Shown: in pieces, positions 45,881 to 54,914 of the stretch
Layout: the number at the start of each line of letters is the position of its first letter
Position numbering within the stretch: position 1 is the first letter of the stretch
NCBI GenBank assembly: GCA_019636835.1
Contig: JAHBWU010000006.1
Location: 20,269-84,268, forward strand
Reading direction: 5' to 3'
Source of the DNA: Nitrospira sp.
Lineage (GTDB): Bacteria; Nitrospirota; Nitrospiria; Nitrospirales; Nitrospiraceae
DNA: 64,000 bases
Notes under the pieces: model-generated
What the model saw: the letters and a program-made list of their open reading frames with translations, nothing else
Database searches by the model: none
What the model was told of the DNA's origin: nothing
Translations under genes and position numbers: made by a program

Positions 45881-45987
45881 GGAGAATACTACCCGTGATC
45901 TGCCGATCATGCAAACGCGAATCTTTCCGACTGACGTTGGAAGAGATGGAGGGATGGAACTTGGAGTTCTAGAACCGACTGTCCCCT

Positions 45988-46725
45988 TTAGAAGTGAAGA
46001 TTTAGCCCCATTGCCACAAAGTGCACGTTGTAATCTGCATCGAACCCGAATGCGCCGCTACTACTGTTTGAGTCAAAGCTAAAACTTGCCCTATTGTACT
46101 TCCATTCACCAAAGGCACTGAGATACCTAGTTACGTGGTACTCAAGCCCGGCTTTGGCATTGAGCCCTATACGTGTCGAGCTTTGGGTTCCTTCAAATCC
46201 AGCTACCGTGGTATGCACTCGGGCAAAAAACAGTCCCATGCCCACTCCGGCATAAGGCTGGAGCCTCATCTTGTGGTACCGGAACATCACATTCACCGGA
46301 ACCCAGGTAATCACACGGAAATGGTCGCCTGAAAGGACACCTTCAACCGTTCCGCCACCTACCGGACCAAATCCTTCCAGAATCGCTCCAGGCTGCACCG
46401 TGATTTGTGTATTCTGTTGCTTGATGTTGGGTGTTGTATAGAAGACTTCGGTTTCCAGCCCGAACCAGCGAGCCTGGGGAAAGTAATAGCCGATCTTACC
46501 CCCGACAAGGATCGATCGGGACAGTTCGCGATCCGACATCGTTCCGTTCGGTGAAAAGTCGGTTAATTCGACGTCTGTCAGTGAATTGCCGGTGACGCTG
46601 GTTCCGATTTGAGCTCCGATGTAGGCTTCTGGATAGGCGTTGGGAACAGTGAGTAATAGAGACCCGATCAAGAGAGTTGTTGCAAAGATTCCAGAGCAAA
46701 GCCATATAGTACGCGACTGTTTCAT
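45988..46725 (-). CDS. Outer-membrane beta-barrel protein (OmpW/OmpA-barrel-like)
   Basis: Start at the ATG at 46723-46725, 6 nt after GGAGG; the longer frame is not needed. 245 residues with a signal peptide (to ...AYPEA). Alternating strands run through the protein (YIGAQIGTSVTG, KIGYYFPQARWFGLETEVFY, RLQPYAGVGMGLFFARV, LEYHVTRYLSAFGEWKYNRA) and the sequence ends in HF (MGLNLHF), a normal C-terminal barrel-assembly signal. Probably an 8-stranded barrel of unknown role. Confidence 0.82.
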   Translation of the reverse strand: MKQSRTIWLCSGIFATTLLIGSLLLTVPNAYPEAYIGAQIGTSVTGNSLTDVELTDFSPNGTMSDRELSRSILVGGKIGYYFPQARWFGLETEVFYTTPNIKQQNTQITVQPGAILEGFGPVGGGTVEGVLSGDHFRVITWVPVNVMFRYHKMRLQPYAGVGMGLFFARVHTTVAGFEGTQSSTRIGLNAKAGLEYHVTRYLSAFGEWKYNRASFSFDSNSSSGAFGFDADYNVHFVAMGLNLHF

Positions 46726-46974
46726 CTGAAACCTCCGAATTGCTTGCTTCCATCCTATGACTTGTCGCTGTGATGGCGAAATCATTTCTGAAATCCGACG
46801 TGGGTGGAACAAGCCAAGTACCATTCCGACAACTCATTCTCCGTGAAGAGCGTGGGGGACCTAGAAACCCACACGGATGGTTCCTCAGTTCGTTGACAGG
46901 GTCTTCAGGGCCTTCCTATAATCCGCCGTCCTGAATGGGATGGGTGATGATTTCGCCATGAGGCTGAATCGCTT

Positions 46975-47997
46975 ATGCCGACCACGATCAACAAGATCGG
47001 CGTTATCGGAGCCGGAGCCTGGGGCACAGCCCTGGCAAAGCATCTGGCCGAAAAGGGGCTGGAGGTTCGTCTGTGGGCCTATGAGCACCATGTCGTCGAC
47101 GCCATCAACACCTCTCACGAAAACTCAGTCTTCCTCAAAGACGTCCTCCTTCCTCCAGGTTTGACGGCTACCTCTTCACTTATTGAAGTAGTAAAGAATC
47201 GCGACGGGGTTCTGTTTGCCGTTCCTTCGCACCTCACCCGATCAGTCTTGCATCAGTTGGCGCCCTGCTTCTCTAGCCCTCTACCGTTCGTGTGTGCAAC
47301 CAAAGGCATAGAGGAAAACACGGCCAAGCTGATGACCCAGGTCATGGAGGACGAATTGCCGCCGTCCATGCACCGTTCCCTCATGGTGCTCTCCGGGCCA
47401 AGTTTCGCGTCAGAACTCAGTGCAGGTAAACCTACGGCCGTGTGTTTGGCCGGCCCCGATGAGCAATTGGTGCGGCGGTTTCAAAGTGCATTGATGACGC
47501 CTGCATTTCGTGTGTATGCCGATACCGACATGATCGGCGTACAACTCGGCGGCGCATTGAAGAATGTCATGGCGCTGGCCGCCGGCGTGATCGATGGTCT
47601 GGACCTTGGACTCAATGCCCGCGCGGCACTCATTACCAGAGGTCTGGCTGAGATCATCCGGCTGGGGACGGCAATGGGAGCCGATCCTCGCACGTTCTAT
47701 GGACTTTCCGGAGTCGGTGATCTGGTCCTGACCTGTACGGGCACACTCAGCCGAAACCATTCGGTAGGTGTTCGGCTCGGCAAGGGAGAAAAATTGGAGA
47801 CGATATTGGCCGGAATGCAGGCTGTGGCAGAAGGTATTCGGACGAGTCGTGCGGCACTCACGCTGGCCCGTCGCTATCAAATTGATATGCCGATCATACA
47901 AGAAATTAACGCTGTCCTATATGACGATAAATCCTGTCGAAAAGCCGTCCGTGATTTGATGGAACGGGATGCAAAATCAGAGAAGGGGTCGACATGA
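46975..47997 (+). CDS. gpsA: Glycerol-3-phosphate dehydrogenase [NAD(P)+]
   Basis: 340 residues. Reduces dihydroxyacetone phosphate to sn-glycerol-3-phosphate for phospholipid synthesis. NAD(P) motif GAGAWGTALAKHLAEKG, then VLSGPSFASELSAGKPTA, the catalytic-lysine region GGALKNVMALAAGVIDGL, and GLSGVGDLVLTCTG, RNHSVGVRLG. The stop overlaps the larB start (ATGA). Confidence 0.97.
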   Translation: MPTTINKIGVIGAGAWGTALAKHLAEKGLEVRLWAYEHHVVDAINTSHENSVFLKDVLLPPGLTATSSLIEVVKNRDGVLFAVPSHLTRSVLHQLAPCFSSPLPFVCATKGIEENTAKLMTQVMEDELPPSMHRSLMVLSGPSFASELSAGKPTAVCLAGPDEQLVRRFQSALMTPAFRVYADTDMIGVQLGGALKNVMALAAGVIDGLDLGLNARAALITRGLAEIIRLGTAMGADPRTFYGLSGVGDLVLTCTGTLSRNHSVGVRLGKGEKLETILAGMQAVAEGIRTSRAALTLARRYQIDMPIIQEINAVLYDDKSCRKAVRDLMERDAKSEKGST

Positions 47998-48767
47998 ATC
48001 CGGAAGGACTCGAACGGCTGTTACAGCAAGTCCGTCAAGGACGAGTGACAATCAAACAAGCACTTCAGCGCTTGCGGTCACTGCCTTTTGAGGATCTGGG
48101 CTTTGCCTCGCTCGATCATCATCGGTCGTTACGACAGGGTTTCCCCGAGGTGATCCTGTGTGAGGGGAAAACCACGGCGCAGGTCGTCGCCATCGCTCGG
48201 GCACTCATCAAGAAACAGGGCCCGTTTCTCGCGACTCGTGCCGACCAAGCGGTCGCGCGCGCCATTCGCCGTCAGGATCGGCGAGCACAGTACTATCCCG
48301 ATGCGCGCATTGTGGCGATTCACACCTCCAGGCAGAAGCAACATGGACATATACTCGTGGTCACTGCGGGAACTGCGGACGTGCCCGTGGCGGAAGAAGC
48401 CCGTGTGACCGCAGAAGTGATGGGAAGCCATGTCGAGCGGCTGTACGATGTCGGTGTCGCGGGCATCCATCGGCTGCTCGGAAAGAAAGATCGTCTGTTT
48501 GACGCGCAAGTCGTGATCGTCGCGGCCGGTATGGATGGGGTTCTGCCGAGTGTAGTGGGAGGCTTGGTCCAGTGCCCGGTCATTGCCGTGCCGACCAGCC
48601 GGGGCTACGGCGCGAGCTTTGGAGGAGTCGCTGCGCTCCTGACGATGCTCAACTCCTGCGCGGCGGGTGTGGGAGTGATGAATATCGACAACGGATTCGG
48701 CGCGGCCTGCCTCGCGCATCGAATCAATATTCTCGGTGAAGCGTCGTTCGTGAAGCGTCGTTCGTGA
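47994..48767 (+). CDS. larB: Nickel-pincer cofactor synthase LarB (pyridinium-3,5-biscarboxylate mononucleotide synthase)
   Basis: 257 residues. LarB carboxylates and hydrolyses nicotinate adenine dinucleotide in the first step of nickel-pincer nucleotide synthesis. The C-terminal PurE-like domain shows HILVVTAGTADVPVAEEA, VIVAAGMDGVLPSVVGG, VIAVPTSRGYGASFGG and GFGAACLAHRI; the N-terminus is the family's helical start (LLQQVRQGRVTIKQALQRL). The final residues (SFVKRRS) are encoded by a repeat at 48736-48807. larC is 0.75 kb downstream with one inverted gene between; larE is not in the window. Confidence 0.93.
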   Translation: MNPEGLERLLQQVRQGRVTIKQALQRLRSLPFEDLGFASLDHHRSLRQGFPEVILCEGKTTAQVVAIARALIKKQGPFLATRADQAVARAIRRQDRRAQYYPDARIVAIHTSRQKQHGHILVVTAGTADVPVAEEARVTAEVMGSHVERLYDVGVAGIHRLLGKKDRLFDAQVVIVAAGMDGVLPSVVGGLVQCPVIAVPTSRGYGASFGGVAALLTMLNSCAAGVGVMNIDNGFGAACLAHRINILGEASFVKRRS

Positions 48768-48807
48768 AATTCATGCGAGATACGAGCGACGAAAGACGAG
48801 ATACGTG
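48736..48807. repeat. Interspersed repeat copy overlapping the larB 3' end
   Basis: GTGAAGCGTCGTTC is present twice in tandem (48736 and 48750), then ATGCGAGATACGAGCGACG and GACGAGATACGTG. CGTCGTTCGT and ACGAGCGACG can pair. The same blocks are at 18221-18266. Both copies lie between convergent genes. Confidence 0.55.
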
Positions 48808-48812
48808 CTCCG

Positions 48813-49325
48813 CTATTTCACTTCCAGTATGCCTCGCTTCGGCCAAGCGACCATCACGGTGCGTAACCCCTTTTCTCCGTTTGCCAATAACTTTGTCCGC
48901 ACTTCATACGAATAGGTGCCCGCCTCGGCGAGTTGTTTGCGGTGATCCTGCCCATCCCACTCAAGTTCGACGGACACTCTCGATCGTTCCAGCCCCCCAT
49001 TTCCCGCTGATGGGATGAGAACAGGCTGTCGGTGCGTGAGAAATCGGAGCGAGGTCTTCGAAGGAGAACTGATGAGCGATGTCACCTCCAAAATCGCGGA
49101 TCCATCCACTTCTTTCGGAAGCTGTATCGTGACGGAAAACTGAAGAGGCCCGTCGCCCAGGGTATACGGTGTCGGCGCAATGTTGAGGCCGACAATCTTG
49201 AGCTCCGGCTCGGGCCTGGGAACGCGGGAGGGCTTCACCTTTGAAAGACTGTCGGCCGGCAAGAAAGCAACCAGACAACCGCAAAGTGCGAGAAACATGA
49301 GCAGGGATTTGGGACGATGGTGCAT
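48813..49325 (-). CDS. Exported protein of unknown function
   Basis: Start at the ATG at 49323-49325 gives 170 residues and a signal peptide, MHHRPKSLLMFLALCGCLV. The mature part begins with a proline-rich stretch and has Ig-like beta strands (LQFSVTIQLPKEVDGSAILEV, RVSVELEWDGQDHRKQLAEAG, YSYEVRTKLLANGEKG) reminiscent of a FlgD-type Ig fold. LCGC could be a lipobox. It lies inverted between larB and larC. Confidence 0.6.
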   Translation of the reverse strand: MHHRPKSLLMFLALCGCLVAFLPADSLSKVKPSRVPRPEPELKIVGLNIAPTPYTLGDGPLQFSVTIQLPKEVDGSAILEVTSLISSPSKTSLRFLTHRQPVLIPSAGNGGLERSRVSVELEWDGQDHRKQLAEAGTYSYEVRTKLLANGEKGLRTVMVAWPKRGILEVK

Positions 49326-49534
49326 GTTTGACGTTTTCAACGAAAACTCCGAACCTGCTTTTATGGGTGAGTGTGGCGCATTCGCGGCGATGCACGGCCA
49401 GCAGAACTCAACCGTATTGTAGGGGGATAACATAGCATCCATAGGCTGTCAACGAAGCGTCGACAATGAACCAACGATTGCCGTTCTCCAATCCCTTTCG
49501 GTAATATGTGCGGTCGTTTTGAGTGAGGTACCTG

Positions 49535-50752
49535 GTGGGCCGGCATCTGCACTTTGATTGTTTCTCCGGTGTCAGTGGAGACATGGTCCTCGGCGCACTG
49601 GTGAGCGCAGGACTCTCATGGACGGACTTGATTAACGGGCTCAAACGGCTACAGCTCAGTGGTTACCAACTGCGGAAGCGTGAGGTTCATCGTGGCGCGC
49701 TCCCGGCAATAAAGGTCGACGTGATCGTTCAACAGGGGTTTCAACGGCCGCTGACTCTCTCTCGTATTCGAAAGATCCTTGCCGACAGCACGCTGTCAGG
49801 CCCGGTCAAGGAACGCAGCCGGTCGGTCTTCGATCGACTGGCTGAAGCAGAAAGCTTAGCCCATCGAGTCGATGTGAAAGATGTTCATTTTCATGAGGTG
49901 GGGGTTGTGGATTCGTTTATCGATGTCGTCGGAGGTGTGCTGGGTTGCTATCTCTTGAACGCCACCCGCATCACATCGTCCCCCATCAATGTCGGGGCTG
50001 GTTCCATTCAGACCTCCCACGGGCTCTTACCGATTCCAGGACCCGCTGTGGCGGTGCTGGCGAAGGGAATCCCAATTTATGCCGCCGGCCCACGCAGCGA
50101 GCTCGCAACTCCCACCGGCGTTGCGCTGCTTCGAACATTGGCGTCTGAATTCGGTCCTATGCCGGCCATGAAAAGTGTGGCGGTAGGCTACGGGGCCGGC
50201 GACCACAATCCAGACGGGTGGCCCAACGCCCTGCGCGTGTTTCTGGGAGAAGAGTCCTTGTCGGAGACGAATCAGACCGAGCGGATGATACAGATTGAAA
50301 CGAATCTCGACGACCTCAGTCCACAGACCTACGAATACGTCATGGAACAGCTCTTTCAGGTCGGTGCTGTTGATGTCGCACTCACTCCCGTCGTCATGAA
50401 GAAAAGTCGACCAGGAGTCGTGCTGAGCTGCCTGACCACTGAAGACGAGACGGATGCCGCGCTCGAAGTCCTCTTCCAGGAAACGACCACGCTCGGAATA
50501 CGTCTTCACGAGGTACACCGACATGTCCTGCCCCGACGAATCGTCCCCGTCACAACCTCAGGGGGAGTCGTTCGCATGAAAGTCGCCGAGGTCGGCGCAG
50601 GATGGGAAAAAGCAGCTCCCGAATATGAGGACTGCAAGGCCATCGCAAAACGAACCGGTCGTCCCCTCAAGACGGTTATGGAGGAAGCGCTGCGGACCTA
50701 TCGACGAGGCCTTCCCAAGAACAGAACGGGAAACGTGCGAGGCGGGGCGTGA
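49535..50752 (+). CDS. larC: Nickel-pincer cofactor biosynthesis protein LarC
   Basis: LarC inserts nickel into the pincer nucleotide. Start at the GTG at 49535, preceded by GAGG; a GTG at 49523 would add four residues. 405 residues. Motifs: LHFDCFSGVSGDMVLGAL, DVKDVHFHEVGVVDSFIDVVG, SSPINVGAGSIQTSHGLLP, ETNLDDLSPQTYEYVMEQLF. In some species larC is split in two frames; here it is one continuous gene. The antiporter start overlaps its TGA. Confidence 0.93.
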   Translation: MGRHLHFDCFSGVSGDMVLGALVSAGLSWTDLINGLKRLQLSGYQLRKREVHRGALPAIKVDVIVQQGFQRPLTLSRIRKILADSTLSGPVKERSRSVFDRLAEAESLAHRVDVKDVHFHEVGVVDSFIDVVGGVLGCYLLNATRITSSPINVGAGSIQTSHGLLPIPGPAVAVLAKGIPIYAAGPRSELATPTGVALLRTLASEFGPMPAMKSVAVGYGAGDHNPDGWPNALRVFLGEESLSETNQTERMIQIETNLDDLSPQTYEYVMEQLFQVGAVDVALTPVVMKKSRPGVVLSCLTTEDETDAALEVLFQETTTLGIRLHEVHRHVLPRRIVPVTTSGGVVRMKVAEVGAGWEKAAPEYEDCKAIAKRTGRPLKTVMEEALRTYRRGLPKNRTGNVRGGA

Positions 50753-51750
50753 CCGTTCTGTACTATGTTCTCCTCTTTGTCGTTTCCGTTGCGGTCACGC
50801 TAGGTGGTTGCGCGCTCTTTACCAATGCCATTGAATGGTTGGGCAAGCGGCTGGGCATCTCCGAGGGTGCCGTAGGCAGTGTCTTTGCCGCAATCGGCAC
50901 GACGTTACCTGAAACCTCAATCCCGATCATAGCGATTTTCTTCGGCGAAAGCCGCGACGAGATTGAGGTTGGCTTGGGCGCTATTTTGGGCGCGCCGTTC
51001 ATGCTCAGCACCCTGGTACTGCCCCTGTTGGCCGTTCTTCTGCTGCTCTATGCAAGGGCCGGTAAGCGGACTGCCCGCTTTCATCTCAATTATCGCGAAG
51101 TCCTGACAGACCTCACGTTTTTTATGATCGGATATTTTGTCGCCTTGGGTTGCGCCTTCGTGCCCTCCAGGCTGATTCACCTCATCGCGGCCGGTCTATT
51201 GATCTGTTTGTATATTTACTACATGAAACTCAAATTCGCACCGACTGGAGGGGAAGAGGGAAGTGAGCTGGAGCCGCTGATTTTCGACAAGAATGCAGCC
51301 ATCCCGTCGTATGCGATGATCGGATTTCAAGCCTTCCTGGGTTTAGGTGGATTGATAGTAGGCGCCCATTTGTTTGTCCTGGCTGCAGAATCGATGGCGG
51401 GCTTGTTCGCCATGTCGCCGTTGATTTTGGCGCTGCTCATTGCGCCGCTCGCCACCGAGCTGCCGGAGATGTCCAACAGCTTTCTCTGGCTCTATCGGAA
51501 GAAAGACCGGCTCGCCGTGGCCAACGTCACAGGAGCCATGGTGTTTCAAGGCTGCTTCCCGGTCGCACTGGGGTTGATCGGAACCGAATGGTTGATTGCA
51601 CCATCGGCATTGACCACCATGATCTTGGCTGTGCAGGCTGTGGGGCTCTGCATTCTGCAGATTCTGATCGGAGGTCAGTGGCGGCCGTGGCTGCTCGCCG
51701 CCGGGGCCGTCTTCTATATCGGCTATACGGTACATCTCTATGTCAACTGA
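50749..51750 (+). CDS. Sodium/calcium exchanger family membrane protein
   Basis: 333 residues, GTG start overlapping the larC stop. About ten membrane segments. The two CaCA alpha-repeats are present: GSVFAAIGTTLPETSIPIIAIF and, in the second half, LLIAPLATELPEMSNSFLW, each with the acidic residue used for cation exchange. It may handle calcium or another cation; the coupling to larC raises the possibility of nickel or divalent-metal handling, but that is speculation. Confidence 0.87.
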   Translation: MTVLYYVLLFVVSVAVTLGGCALFTNAIEWLGKRLGISEGAVGSVFAAIGTTLPETSIPIIAIFFGESRDEIEVGLGAILGAPFMLSTLVLPLLAVLLLLYARAGKRTARFHLNYREVLTDLTFFMIGYFVALGCAFVPSRLIHLIAAGLLICLYIYYMKLKFAPTGGEEGSELEPLIFDKNAAIPSYAMIGFQAFLGLGGLIVGAHLFVLAAESMAGLFAMSPLILALLIAPLATELPEMSNSFLWLYRKKDRLAVANVTGAMVFQGCFPVALGLIGTEWLIAPSALTTMILAVQAVGLCILQILIGGQWRPWLLAAGAVFYIGYTVHLYVN

Positions 51751-51751
51751 T

Positions 51752-51871
51752 AGGATGCTGAAAAATTCCGCCAGCGGCGTTCTCGCATCGCTCAGAGGCT
51801 CAACGTACCGAAGCGTACGCCTCGCCTCTTCGCTCGCTGCGGCCTTGCTGGACAGCCTTTTTGAGCATCCT
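51752..51871. repeat. 120-bp palindrome-ended interspersed repeat (Nitrospira-type)
   Basis: Ends AGGATGCTGAAAAA (51752-51765) and TTTTTGAGCATCCT (51858-51871) are inverted with one mismatch; the centre holds GTACCGAAGCGTAC. I recall near-identical sequences in many copies in Nitrospira genomes. It occupies nearly all of the gap between the antiporter and pdxA genes. MITE- or REP-like; no coding capacity. Confidence 0.75.
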
Positions 51872-51895
51872 GAAGTTGTTCGGCGTTAACATCTT

Positions 51896-53023
51896 ATGAG
51901 AAAGTCCAGCCATATTGTTGAGCATCAACGAGTTTCTCCGCAGCCTCCTAAGTCGCAGTCACCTCGCAAACGTTTCTCATCGTCCCGACTCCCCTTGCTG
52001 GGAATCACGATGGGAGACCCCGCCGGTATCGGCCCGGAAGTGATCGCCAAGGCATTGTCTGGAACTCACTTGCACAACGTTTGCCGATCGATCGTCATCG
52101 GATCGTTTCCTGTCATGGAGCGAACGATCAAGGCACTGAAGCTCAAACTGAACGTACTCCGAGTTCACGGTCATGAAACGACGGCGCCGCGCAGAGAAAC
52201 CGTGGCCGTACTGGATCCACTGGATACACCGCTGCGAACATTCAAGCCTGGTATTGCAGCAGCAGAAACCGGTGCGGCTTCAGTCGCCTTTATCAAGAAA
52301 GCTGTTGAACTGGCTCAGCTCGGCTGTATCCAGGGAATGGTGACGGCACCCATCAACAAAGAAGCCATCAATATGGCCGGCTGCCGGTACCCGGGCCATA
52401 CCGAATTGTTGGCCGATCTCACGCACGCGAAGCAGTCGGGTATGATGATCGTGGGCGGTCCGTTACGCATCATGTTCGTCACGACACACGTTGCGATCAA
52501 AGATCTCTCGTTGCTGCTGACGCAGGCAAAGATCGAAAAAGCGATCCGCTTGGCCCAATCGGCGCTGACGACGCTGTTCCGCATCAAACGTCCCAAGATA
52601 GGAGTGGCTGCCCTCAATCCCCATGCCGGTGAGCATGGACTGTTCGGCGATGAGGAGGCCCGCGTGATTCTTCCAGCTGCTCGCGCGACCCAGCAGGAAG
52701 GCATTCTGGCAAGTGATCCTCTTCCGGCTGATACCCTATTTGGGAAAGCCGCGAAAGGGTCATTCGACGGCGTCGTCGCCCTCTACCACGATCAGGGCCT
52801 CATTCCCCTGAAACTTGTCGCCTTCGGCACTTGCGTCAATCTCACCGTGGGCTTGCCTATCATCCGCACATCAGTGGATCATGGAACAGCTTTTGATATC
52901 GTCGGAAAGGGCGTCGCCGATCCCGGAAGTCTGATTGAAGCCGTCAAGCTGGCTGCCAGGATCGCTCAGAATAGAATGACGGCCACTCCACCCAAGAAGG
53001 GACGGTCCAGACATGCCGCTTGA
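51896..53023 (+). CDS. pdxA: 4-hydroxythreonine-4-phosphate dehydrogenase
   Basis: Oxidises 4-phosphohydroxy-L-threonine in pyridoxal phosphate synthesis. 375 residues. Conserved start LPLLGITMGDPAGIGPEVIAKAL, then GMVTAPINKEAINMAG, YPGHTELLADLT, ALNPHAGEHGLFGDEE, YHDQGLIPLKL and TSVDHGTAFDIVGKG. The metal ligands His in PGHTE, YHDQG and VDHGT are kept. The first ~33 residues (basic, Ser/Pro-rich) precede the usual family start, so translation may begin further in. Confidence 0.95.
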   Translation: MRKSSHIVEHQRVSPQPPKSQSPRKRFSSSRLPLLGITMGDPAGIGPEVIAKALSGTHLHNVCRSIVIGSFPVMERTIKALKLKLNVLRVHGHETTAPRRETVAVLDPLDTPLRTFKPGIAAAETGAASVAFIKKAVELAQLGCIQGMVTAPINKEAINMAGCRYPGHTELLADLTHAKQSGMMIVGGPLRIMFVTTHVAIKDLSLLLTQAKIEKAIRLAQSALTTLFRIKRPKIGVAALNPHAGEHGLFGDEEARVILPAARATQQEGILASDPLPADTLFGKAAKGSFDGVVALYHDQGLIPLKLVAFGTCVNLTVGLPIIRTSVDHGTAFDIVGKGVADPGSLIEAVKLAARIAQNRMTATPPKKGRSRHAA

Positions 53024-53330
53024 GATGTCGAAGGGTCTTACCGTGGTTCGGCAGCAGATAGAAGAACTGGATGCACTGGCTAAACAGACCCTTCAAGATC
53101 TGAACACCGTTGCAGGAACGGAGCGAGTAGCTAAATGGCAAGTGCGCACGGTGGCGCTTATCACCGATGCGGTCGGCCCTCTGGAAGGGCAGGCGTTCGC
53201 CCGTATCCAACCGGGACCGTCGTTCACCAACGACCTGATCGAAGAATTTACGGATCTCGTGGAATGTTATCGCTCGCCGCTGATGATACTAGCCAAGCGA
53301 TTGGCCCAGAGTTCTCCAGCCAAGAGTTGA
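53013..53330 (+). CDS. Hypothetical protein between pdxA and rsmA
   Basis: 105 residues, soluble and helical (VRQQIEELDALAKQTLQDLN, LIEEFTDLVECYRSPLMILA). It overlaps the pdxA 3' end by 11 bp and lies 3 bp before rsmA, so it is probably translated within this operon. A second in-frame Met five codons in (53025) would avoid the overlap. No family recognised. Confidence 0.5.
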   Translation: MPLEMSKGLTVVRQQIEELDALAKQTLQDLNTVAGTERVAKWQVRTVALITDAVGPLEGQAFARIQPGPSFTNDLIEEFTDLVECYRSPLMILAKRLAQSSPAKS

Positions 53331-53333
53331 CGG

Positions 53334-54155
53334 GTGGACTCCCATCTTCTCCCCGCAGCGATCAAACGTCTTGGACAGAATTTTCTCATCGATCCCAACA
53401 TTGTCCGTAAAATCGTCGCACTGGCTGAGCTAACCTCGACTGATACCGTTCTTGAAATCGGGCCTGGGCGCGGTATCCTCACAGAAGCGCTTTGTCGTGC
53501 CGCCGGCCACGTGACGGCGATCGAGATCGATCCGCGGCTCCATGCCTACCTGACTGAACGACAGCCTCGGTTTTCGAATATCACGCTTGTTCTCGACGAT
53601 GCGATGACTTATCCGATCGAACACCTTCCGATCGGCACTATCGTCGTCGCCAATCTTCCATATTATTTGTCCACCCCCCTCCTCTTCCGGCTTCTCGATC
53701 AGCGCAACCGTTTCCCCCGTATGGTGCTGATGCTGCAAAACGAAGTAGCCGATAGACTCGTGGCCAAACCCGGAGGTTCAGACTACGGGGTACTGTCCGT
53801 CATGGCTCAATACACAGCAGACATTGCCAAAGCGTTCAAGGTCTCCAGCCAATGTTTCCGCCCCAGACCGGAGGTGGGATCGGCAGTCGTTTTGCTGCGG
53901 ACGAAGAAGCAGAGAGAATCGGGTCCTGAAGAAAAGTCAAGGTTCACCACGCTGGTGAAAGCCGCCTTCGCGCACCGCCGTAAAACGCTGCTCAATTCGC
54001 TGAAAGATCAAGGGTACGAGCAGAAGCTGGTGGCAGCAGCATTGAGTTCCCTCAATCTCTCTCCCTCCATCCGCGCGGAAATCCTCTCGATTGAGCAGTT
54101 TGTTGAACTGACACGCTGTCTATATGGGGCAGACTTTTCGAGCCTCCACCAATAA
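53334..54155 (+). CDS. rsmA: 16S rRNA dimethyladenosine transferase (KsgA)
   Basis: Dimethylates A1518 and A1519 of 16S rRNA. 273 residues, GTG start. Motifs: RLGQNFLIDPNIVRKIV, VLEIGPGRGILTEAL, TAIEIDPRLHAYL, VVANLPYYLSTPLLFRLL (NLPY), RMVLMLQNEVADRLVAKPG and VKAAFAHRRKTLLNSLK. Convergent with the ZorB-like gene. Confidence 0.96.
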   Translation: MDSHLLPAAIKRLGQNFLIDPNIVRKIVALAELTSTDTVLEIGPGRGILTEALCRAAGHVTAIEIDPRLHAYLTERQPRFSNITLVLDDAMTYPIEHLPIGTIVVANLPYYLSTPLLFRLLDQRNRFPRMVLMLQNEVADRLVAKPGGSDYGVLSVMAQYTADIAKAFKVSSQCFRPRPEVGSAVVLLRTKKQRESGPEEKSRFTTLVKAAFAHRRKTLLNSLKDQGYEQKLVAAALSSLNLSPSIRAEILSIEQFVELTRCLYGADFSSLHQ

Positions 54156-54257
54156 CAACCGCCTGCATGAGGCAAGTCCCGGGATCCTGATCGATCGGAG
54201 ATCGTGTCACATATGACCAGTGAGGATTGGAGGCCGATGTTGTGCATGCTCGGCACG

Positions 54258-54890
54258 CTACCCTGGTCTCATATGGATTTTGAAAATGACGCGACGGCTT
54301 TTATCGCGGTCCGGATGTCCGGCATCATTGCGCAGAAGGTCCTGTTTTCCACGCCCGTTCGCGGTGGCCTTCTGCAAGAAACATTCATACGCCCAAGGAA
54401 GCTTCTCGCGAATCACTTCCAAGCTTTTCGCCAGTACCGCAAAAGAGCGTTCCTGACTGAGCCTCAGATTGTGTATATCGTCCCCCAGATCGTCGGTGTA
54501 CCCTTCAATGACAAAGGCCTCCACTTCTTGCTCTCCGGGATTGCAGACGAGTGAGGCGTAGTGAGGCATGGCCTCCGATAAGAAGTTTTCTGCGGTAGGG
54601 AGCAAGACGCTCTTCCCAAACTCAAAGTTGATTGCGGTATCCGGCACCGTGATCGTGTGGACGCTCGGCCTTTTAGCTTCCAGTAGTGGCTGACGTGGGT
54701 CAAGTCTCGGCGTCATGTCCGTCGGTGTGGCACGGCCCCTGATTGGATCGGCATTTCCATCTTGGACCCGGGTCATATAGGCCACGAGCAATAGAATGAA
54801 GATGACGGCGAGCGAGGTCATAAGATCTGCAACCCCGCTTGTCACCACAGCCGAACCGTCACGGGAGTCCCGTGCGAAGATCGACTTCAT
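54258..54890 (-). CDS. ZorB/MotB-like stator protein with OmpA domain
   Basis: 210 residues. Short cytoplasmic N-terminus, one membrane segment SGVADLMTSLAVIFILLLVA (residues 18-37) with the conserved ion-binding Asp at D22, then an OmpA/MotB peptidoglycan-binding domain (INFEFGKSVLLPTAENFL, FVIEGYTDDLGDDIHNLRLS, ERSFAVLAKSL). It starts 24 bp after the ZorA-like gene on the same strand. The layout is that of ZorB of the Zorya defence system or of TolR/MotB. No ZorC, ZorD or ZorE is adjacent. Confidence 0.78.
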   Translation of the reverse strand: MKSIFARDSRDGSAVVTSGVADLMTSLAVIFILLLVAYMTRVQDGNADPIRGRATPTDMTPRLDPRQPLLEAKRPSVHTITVPDTAINFEFGKSVLLPTAENFLSEAMPHYASLVCNPGEQEVEAFVIEGYTDDLGDDIHNLRLSQERSFAVLAKSLEVIREKLPWAYECFLQKATANGRGKQDLLRNDAGHPDRDKSRRVIFKIHMRPG

Positions 54891-54914
54891 ACCCTTCGTT
54901 CCCTCAGTGCCGTT

